From: Gemmatimonadota bacterium
GTDB taxonomy: Bacteria; Gemmatimonadota; Gemmatimonadetes; Gemmatimonadales; GWC2-71-9
Assembly (NCBI GenBank): GCA_003221825.1
Contig: QHUE01000040.1
Coordinates: 1-8,454 of the forward strand
Direction: 5' to 3'
Length of the DNA: 8,454 nucleotides
Part shown: one piece after another, positions 1-4,657 of the stretch
Layout of the letters: each line of letters starts with the position of its first letter
Position numbering within the stretch: the stretch's first letter is position 1
Made by a program: the position numbers and the translations under genes
Notes under the pieces: model-generated
Told to the model about the DNA's origin: nothing
Databases searched by the model: none
Seen by the model: the letters and a program-made list of their open reading frames with translations, nothing else

Positions 1-8
1 AATGTGGG

Positions 9-36
9 GTAGGGGCGCAGCATGCTGCGCCCCTAC
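9..36. repeat. Perfect 28-bp palindrome (REP-like element or hairpin terminator)
   Basis: The 14-base half GTAGGGGCGCAGCA is followed immediately by its exact reverse complement, so the whole 28 bases are self-complementary with GCATGC at the centre. It begins 21 bases beyond the stop codon of the minus-strand S9 peptidase gene, where a transcript end would be expected. In RNA it would form a very stable GC-rich hairpin with a tiny loop. No run of T follows on either visible side, so it is not a textbook intrinsic terminator. From memory, related GTAGGGGCG-type palindromes occur as dispersed intergenic repeats in several GC-rich phyla; copy number in this genome cannot be seen here. Confidence 0.75.
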
Positions 37-57
37 TACCTGGGTCCGATCCTCCTG

Positions 58-2175
58 CTACTGTCCCGTCGCCGCCGGGGCCCCCAGCCAACGTGCGAAC
101 CACGCCGCCACTTCCTTATAGAAGAAGCGGCTGTCCTCGCCCTTGAGAATCCAGTGGTTCTCCTCCGGCCAGATGATCAGCCGCGAGGGAATCTGCTGGC
201 GCTGCAGCGCCGTCCAGAACTCGAGTGCGTTGTTCATCGGCACGCGGAAATCGCGCTCCCCCACGGACACGAGGACCGGCGTGTGCAGTTTCGCTGCCCG
301 CCGCATCGGACTCTGGGTGCGCCAGAGCGGATGATCTTCCCACGGCGGGCCGCCCACGTTGCGCTCGCGGTCGTAGTTGAAGTCGCTGGTCGCCCACTGC
401 GTCTCGAGATCCCACTCACCGGCATGACTGACGAGTGCCCGATACCGCGTCGTCGTCACCGCGAGCCAGTTCGTGAGATGCCCGCCGTAGCTCGCGCCCC
501 CCGCGATCTGTCTGGACGCGTCGATGAACCGGAAACGCTTGATCGCCGAGTCCGCGGCCTCGTTCAATTCATTGGCCGGGCCTTCGAGCGGATCGAACTG
601 GATGTCCTGCGAGAATTTCTCGCCGTACCCCGTCGAGCCGGTGTAGTCGGTCATCAGGACCACGTAGCCGGGCGCGCCCAGCAGGTGCGGGTTCCAGCGC
701 AGGCCAAAGTTGTCGGTCCACATGTTCGCGGCGCCGCCGTGGATCAGCACAAACAGGGGATAGCTGCGGGTCGAGTCGAACCCGGGCGGGAGCGCATAGA
801 AGCTGTGGATGCGCTTGCCGCGGCTCGAGGTGAACCAGAACTCGCGCAGCGGCTGCCAGTCGATTTTGGCGGCGCGCTCGGTGTTGAACTTGGTGAGTGG
901 CGTCGAACGGCCCGTGGCTGGATCGATTCTGACGATCTCCGGTGGATTCGTCGCGCTTTCCCAGACAGCCGCGATCTTGAGCGCCGCACCCGTCGTCGCC
1001 TGGGCGATCTGCAAACTGCCGAACGTTCCGCTCGTCATTGTGCCGACTTCCTGTTCCTTTCCGCCTGCCGACGGCGCGCGGAACAGCCGCTGATGGCCCG
1101 CATCCTCGGCGAGGAAGAATACCGCGCGGTTGTCGGGCGCGATCGTGTAGGCGCCGACCGAGTGATCGGTGCCGCCGGTCACGACTCGAGGGGCCGCGGC
1201 GGCCGTCCGCGGCCAGGACCACGCCACCACCCGACGGTTGTTGAAGGTGTGTTCGTTCGTGGGCGTCATCACGCCGTACAAGGTCTTTCCATCAGGACTG
1301 AACTCCGGTGCGTCGTAGTCGTCCTTGCCCTGCGTCAGGCGCTGCGGCTCTCCGCCCGACGCGCCGACGAGCCAGAGCGCCTGCACGACATCCCCGTGCG
1401 TCCAGTCGCCGCGATTGGTCGTCGCGGCGAACACGACGCCGCTGCCGTCGGGCGTCCACGCCGCCGCAAGGTCTTCGCCGCCCGTGCCGAGTTGTCCCCC
1501 GAATCCCGCGCCCTGAATGAGCTGCGTCCCCGCGAGCAGGTCGCGAGCCGGCGCGCCGGGATCGAGTGACTGTACGAACAGATGGGGCCGCCGGTCATCC
1601 AGCCAGTGGTCCCACAGCCGAATCGGCGAGGCGTCGAACACGCGGGCGTTGTATTTCCGCGCGCGGCGCTCGGCGGCCGCGGCCCGGTTCGCCGAATCGG
1701 TCGCCGCACCCGGATAGATCATGCTCGAAAACAGGATCGCGCGTCCGTCGGGACGCCACAGCGGACTGGAAGCGCCGGTCGAGATGTTCGTCAGGCGCTG
1801 CGCCTCGCCGCCGCTGCTCAGGTCCAGCACGTAGATCTGGGCCGCGTCGTCCCCCTCGCGGCGCGCGCTGAAGGCGATGCGCCGGCTGTCAGGGCTCCAA
1901 TCGACGCCACTCTCGCCGCCCTTGGTATTGGTAAGACGGCGCGGCTCGGCGCTGCCGTCGATGGGAACGAGCCAGAGGTCGCTGACCTGCTCGCCCTCCG
2001 TGTACGACGGCTCGGTGACGCTGAACACGATCCAGCGGCCGTCGGGACTGATCGCCGGCGACCCGACGCGCTTCATGAGGAAGACGTCTTCGTGGGTGAT
2101 CGTGTGGCGCTGCTGGGCCGCGAGCGGCGAGCACAACAAACCGATGACCCAGGGGAACAATTGGAGTTTGCGCAT
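58..2175 (-). CDS. S9 family peptidase (prolyl oligopeptidase / DPP5-like), secreted
   Basis: This is a serine peptidase of clan SC, family S9, which removes short peptides or single acyl-residues from peptide substrates. About 705 residues, usual for the family. The N-terminus (MRKLQLFPWVIGLLCSPLAAQQ) is a signal peptide with cleavage likely after AAQ or nearby, so it acts in the periplasm or outside. Residues about 25-430 form a beta-propeller with PD40-type repeats, for example SPAISPDGRWIVFS, VDWSPDSRRIAFSA, PLWRPDGRAILFSS and PEFSPDGKTLYGV. The segment RLWDHWLDDRRPHLFV resembles DPP5-type members. Residues about 455-705 are the alpha/beta hydrolase, with nucleophile S562 in GASYGG, D642 in GERDFRVP and H674 in ENHW. 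Start: GTG 2181, ATG 2178 and ATG 2175 are in tandem; a GGAG site is 8 bases before ATG 2175, 5 before 2178 and only 2 before GTG, so 2175 is preferred. It lies 67-73 bp after the DUF5916 gene stop, in the same direction. The exact substrate is unknown. Confidence 0.93.
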   Translation of the reverse strand: MRKLQLFPWVIGLLCSPLAAQQRHTITHEDVFLMKRVGSPAISPDGRWIVFSVTEPSYTEGEQVSDLWLVPIDGSAEPRRLTNTKGGESGVDWSPDSRRIAFSARREGDDAAQIYVLDLSSGGEAQRLTNISTGASSPLWRPDGRAILFSSMIYPGAATDSANRAAAAERRARKYNARVFDASPIRLWDHWLDDRRPHLFVQSLDPGAPARDLLAGTQLIQGAGFGGQLGTGGEDLAAAWTPDGSGVVFAATTNRGDWTHGDVVQALWLVGASGGEPQRLTQGKDDYDAPEFSPDGKTLYGVMTPTNEHTFNNRRVVAWSWPRTAAAAPRVVTGGTDHSVGAYTIAPDNRAVFFLAEDAGHQRLFRAPSAGGKEQEVGTMTSGTFGSLQIAQATTGAALKIAAVWESATNPPEIVRIDPATGRSTPLTKFNTERAAKIDWQPLREFWFTSSRGKRIHSFYALPPGFDSTRSYPLFVLIHGGAANMWTDNFGLRWNPHLLGAPGYVVLMTDYTGSTGYGEKFSQDIQFDPLEGPANELNEAADSAIKRFRFIDASRQIAGGASYGGHLTNWLAVTTTRYRALVSHAGEWDLETQWATSDFNYDRERNVGGPPWEDHPLWRTQSPMRRAAKLHTPVLVSVGERDFRVPMNNALEFWTALQRQQIPSRLIIWPEENHWILKGEDSRFFYKEVAAWFARWLGAPAATGQ

Positions 2176-2183
2176 CATCACGT

Positions 2184-2187
2184 CTCC
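2184..2187 (-). promoter_or_regulatory. Ribosome binding site of the S9 peptidase
   Basis: GGAG on the minus strand (CTCC on the plus strand) lies just before three consecutive possible starts. Its spacing fits ATG 2175 best (8 bases), ATG 2178 acceptably (5 bases), and GTG 2181 poorly (2 bases). It therefore decides the start call. Confidence 0.6.
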
Positions 2188-2225
2188 AAATGTGAATGGA
2201 CACTCACGATTCAGGCATGTGATGA

Positions 2226-2231
2226 ATTATC
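2226..2231 (-). promoter_or_regulatory. Candidate -10 box for the S9 peptidase gene
   Basis: GATAAT on the minus strand matches TATAAT at five of six positions and lies in the 67-73 bp gap between the DUF5916 stop and the peptidase start. It would place the transcript start near 2219 and give a leader of about 44 bases containing the GGAG site. No convincing -35 box lies about 17 bases upstream, and the two genes could instead be co-transcribed. Confidence 0.3.
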
Positions 2232-2248
2232 GCACTACGGCGAGAATG

Positions 2249-4633
2249 CTAGAGCCTAAACAGGTAGCTCAGCTTGAGGAAGAAGGCATCATCCGCGCGC
2301 GTGAGCCCGCGGAAGCGGAACGCGTCGTCGTCCAGCATGTTGCTGCCGTACCCGGCGAACATGACGGTGCCGGGCGTCGGCTGATAGCTGATCAAGGCGT
2401 CGACATGGAACAGATTGGTGGCGCTCGCCGTCGTCCGCGTCACGCCACTCGGTCCCGCAATGAGAATTGGAGCGCCGGTGCGCGAATCATCGCGCAGCGA
2501 ATCGGTCTGATCCTGGATGTACTGGCCCACGAGCCGGATGAAGAGCGGCCGCGAAATCTGATACTCGAGTTTGGCGCGCGCGACGCGGCCGACGTTCACG
2601 AGACTGCCGTCGGTGCGGCGATTCACCTGCTGCCAGAAGTAGCTGAGCGTGTTGCGGAACCGGTCGGTCGGGCGGTACGACACTTCCACACTCAGCAGCA
2701 GGAGGTCGGCCGACGCCCACTCGAAGAAGTTCTCGTCGTGTCCCTGCAGGAAGAACCCGCCGCCGCTGAAGTGCTTCCACTGCGGCGTGCCGATCTGGAT
2801 GATGTACTCGCCGTTGCCGATCGTCGGCTGGCCGACGAACGGAATCGTGTCCAGGCCGCCGCCGGCCTTCGGGACCTCGAGTCGATAACCGGCGTACAGC
2901 GCGGAATCGTAGCCGAACGATTCCACGAAGTACCCGGCGCCGACGTTCCAGCCGCCGCGGAGCGATGTGTTGACGTTGAAATGCAGCTTCTGGTCCTGAA
3001 TGCGGCGACCGTGAATGAAGTTCTGATACTGCCAGATGCCATCCACCACGATGTCGCCGGTCAAACGCTGCAGGAATGCGCCGGCTTTTCCGTACGTCGT
3101 GTAGCTCGGATCGACGTAGGAGTGGACGATGCCCGTGCGGCCGAGGAAGCCGCTGGACGTGCGGAAATCATCCGAGATGCCGGCGAAGACGCTGCGCAGG
3201 CCCCATACCCGATGCTGAATCGTAAACTGCGTGAGCCAGAGCGGCGCCGTCGTCGTCACGCCGCCGGTTCGCGTGCGACTGCCCGCGAGCTGGAAGCTCA
3301 GCCCGTAGATCTCTTTGAACACGAGCCGGCCATCGATGTCGGCGACGCGATTGTAGTCCGAGCCTTCGATGCGGTCGGTATAAGCCAGCCCAATGCGGGA
3401 CCCATGGCCCAGTCCGCGTTGCGCGCGCACGATGTTGAAGATCGGATTGTCGGTGCCGCTCGCCGAGGCGAATTGCTGATCGACCGCCGACAGGAAGCCG
3501 ATGTCGGTGCCGTGCGTGTTGCCCGTGAGCTTCACCGCCGCGACCGGCTGCACGATCCGGCGGGTGTAGATCAGGTTCTGCGGGACCTGGAACAGCTCGC
3601 TGCCTTCGAGAAAGAACGGCCGCTTCTCGGGGAAAAAGAGCGCCTGGCGCGGATCGAACGCGAGCTGTCCCGCGTCCGACTCCACCTGGGAGAAATCGGG
3701 TTTGATCGTGCCGTTGAGCGTGAGGTTGTCGGTCACACCCCAGCGCACGTTGCCGCCGACCTGCGGATTCCCCATGTCGTAAGCGTACCCGCTCACGCCG
3801 GGCGCCCCGGGCGCCCCCGTCGCTTTCGCGGTGGCTTCCGGATTGAGATCGACGACCAGCCCACGATGCATCCCCGCCAGCCCGACCAGGCTTCCTGACT
3901 GCCCGATGAATGTCGCGCTGGCCCGCTGCGCCGGGAACCAGCTGTCTTCGAAGCCGGAATGCTTGATCTGCCGCACAATGTTCAGGTTCCAGTCCTGCGG
4001 CTGCTTCGGCTGGTAGCGGAGACTCTTGAAGGGGATCCGCACCTCGACTTCGTACCCCCAGTCCGTGACGCGACCGCGCGACTGGAAGACGTAGTCCGGA
4101 CTCAGATCGGGCTGCTCGCGGCCGATCACCGCACCGCCGATGAAGCCGCTGGCGCTGATGTTGGCGCCCTCGACCAGCGCGCCGTCGCCTTGGACGCCGA
4201 GCGGATTCACCGCGAACATCAGCGCCTTCTTGCCGTCGTGGAATGTGCCGAGCAGGATCTGCACGTTGTCGTCGCCAAAGATCTGATCGCGGTCGGCGAG
4301 CGTCGCGCTGGGACGGCCGTGCAGCTCGTACGCGCGAATCCCGAAGTAGATGGCGTTGCTCGAGTACCATACCAGGACCTGCGTCGAGTCCACGGCTGAA
4401 ACACCGTCGTTCGGGGCGTACTGCGAGAAGCCGGTCAGGAGCGCGGCGTGCGCCCATGCCGAATCCCCGAGATCGCCGTCGACGACGATGTCGGCCTCCA
4501 CGCGCGGGATCCGCACCTCGAGCTGGCGCGCGCGGCCGGAGTAGATTCCCAGGGAGTCGGGGGAGCTGCAGTGGAGGATCAAGCAGAGTGTGAGCAGCAT
4601 GACCGATAATAATGGCTGCGGAATCGCGCGCAC
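2249..4633 (-). CDS. DUF5916 outer-membrane beta-barrel protein with N-terminal CBM9-like domain
   Basis: This is a large outer-membrane protein of the DUF5916 type, usually annotated as carbohydrate-binding family 9 domain-containing protein. Its substrate is not established; a role in binding or uptake of glycans or other ligands is inferred from the CBM9-like fold. As called it has 794 residues. Residues 1-24 are hydrophobic and look like an export signal. Residues about 40-225 carry CBM9-like features: VVDGDLGDSAWAHA, then YFGIRAYE, DDNVQILLGTFHDG, and WGYEVEVRIPFKSLRY. The DUF5916 hallmark follows: KPDFSQVESD at 311-320 and FFPEKRPFFLEG at 333-344, then LIYTRRI. The rest has alternating aromatic and polar strands and ends in LSYLFRL, resembling a barrel C-terminus. 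A Gly-Ala-Pro linker (273-278) joins the two parts. The start is uncertain: GTG 4633 gives an N-region arginine and a better signal peptide but has no good ribosome site; ATG 4600 (783 residues) lies just after a -10-like TATTAT. It diverges from the phosphoesterase gene. Confidence 0.9.
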   Translation of the reverse strand: MRAIPQPLLSVMLLTLCLILHCSSPDSLGIYSGRARQLEVRIPRVEADIVVDGDLGDSAWAHAALLTGFSQYAPNDGVSAVDSTQVLVWYSSNAIYFGIRAYELHGRPSATLADRDQIFGDDNVQILLGTFHDGKKALMFAVNPLGVQGDGALVEGANISASGFIGGAVIGREQPDLSPDYVFQSRGRVTDWGYEVEVRIPFKSLRYQPKQPQDWNLNIVRQIKHSGFEDSWFPAQRASATFIGQSGSLVGLAGMHRGLVVDLNPEATAKATGAPGAPGVSGYAYDMGNPQVGGNVRWGVTDNLTLNGTIKPDFSQVESDAGQLAFDPRQALFFPEKRPFFLEGSELFQVPQNLIYTRRIVQPVAAVKLTGNTHGTDIGFLSAVDQQFASASGTDNPIFNIVRAQRGLGHGSRIGLAYTDRIEGSDYNRVADIDGRLVFKEIYGLSFQLAGSRTRTGGVTTTAPLWLTQFTIQHRVWGLRSVFAGISDDFRTSSGFLGRTGIVHSYVDPSYTTYGKAGAFLQRLTGDIVVDGIWQYQNFIHGRRIQDQKLHFNVNTSLRGGWNVGAGYFVESFGYDSALYAGYRLEVPKAGGGLDTIPFVGQPTIGNGEYIIQIGTPQWKHFSGGGFFLQGHDENFFEWASADLLLLSVEVSYRPTDRFRNTLSYFWQQVNRRTDGSLVNVGRVARAKLEYQISRPLFIRLVGQYIQDQTDSLRDDSRTGAPILIAGPSGVTRTTASATNLFHVDALISYQPTPGTVMFAGYGSNMLDDDAFRFRGLTRADDAFFLKLSYLFRL
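3798..3815. repeat. Tandem 9-bp repeat coding for Gly-Ala-Pro twice
   Basis: The 9-mer CCGGGCGCC occurs twice back to back (3798-3806 and 3807-3815). It lies inside the DUF5916 gene and codes on the minus strand for Gly-Ala-Pro repeated, between the CBM9-like domain and the barrel. It is short, in frame and consistent with a flexible linker. Confidence 0.6.
4605..4613. promoter_or_regulatory. Candidate shared -10 patch for divergent transcription
   Basis: The AT-rich patch GATAATAAT stands out in GC-rich surroundings. On the plus strand GATAAT (4605-4610) matches TATAAT at five of six positions and would start transcripts near 4617, giving the phosphoesterase a leader of about 41 bases with its GGAG site. 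On the minus strand TATTAT (4611 down to 4606) also matches five of six and would start transcripts near 4599, at the alternative ATG 4600 of the DUF5916 gene. No convincing -35 box is seen on either side, so this is a sequence-match call only. Confidence 0.35.
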
Positions 4634-4643
4634 ACCTATGACT

Positions 4644-4649
4644 GGAGAG
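4644..4649 (+). promoter_or_regulatory. Ribosome binding site of the phosphoesterase fusion
   Basis: GGAGAG lies 8 bases before the GTG at 4658. No in-frame ATG lies between the upstream in-frame stop (TAA at 4610-4612) and this GTG, so the site supports the GTG as the true start. Confidence 0.6.
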
Positions 4650-4657
4650 TTAGGAAC

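Noticed and set aside
22..1569. Long plus-strand open frame (515 codons) opposite the S9 peptidase
   Set aside because: It is rich in Arg, Ala, Pro and Glu with no domain motif, and lies wholly antisense to a gene with signal peptide, propeller repeats and a full catalytic triad. GC-rich DNA often leaves such antisense frames open.
2191..2234. CRP-like half sites (TGTGA with TCACG, and TGTGAT with ATCGCA)
   Set aside because: The first pair is separated by 8 bases instead of 6, and the second has a mismatch and one extra base in the spacer. Neither fits the known site geometry.
1877..3898. Very long plus-strand open frame (673 codons) opposite the peptidase start and the DUF5916 gene
   Set aside because: Low-complexity Arg/Ala/Glu composition, no recognisable motif, and it crosses the gap between two well-supported minus-strand genes. 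It is best explained as a codon-bias shadow.
3168..4457. 429-codon minus-strand frame inside the DUF5916 gene
   Set aside because: It is out of frame with the gene that carries the KPDFSQVESD and PEKRPFFLEG hallmarks and consists of arginine-rich low-complexity sequence.
4564..4575. Possible lipoprotein signal (LILHC) in the DUF5916 N-terminus
   Set aside because: The residue before the cysteine is histidine, not Gly, Ala or Ser, so it does not fit a lipobox; beta-barrel outer-membrane proteins are not usually lipoproteins.
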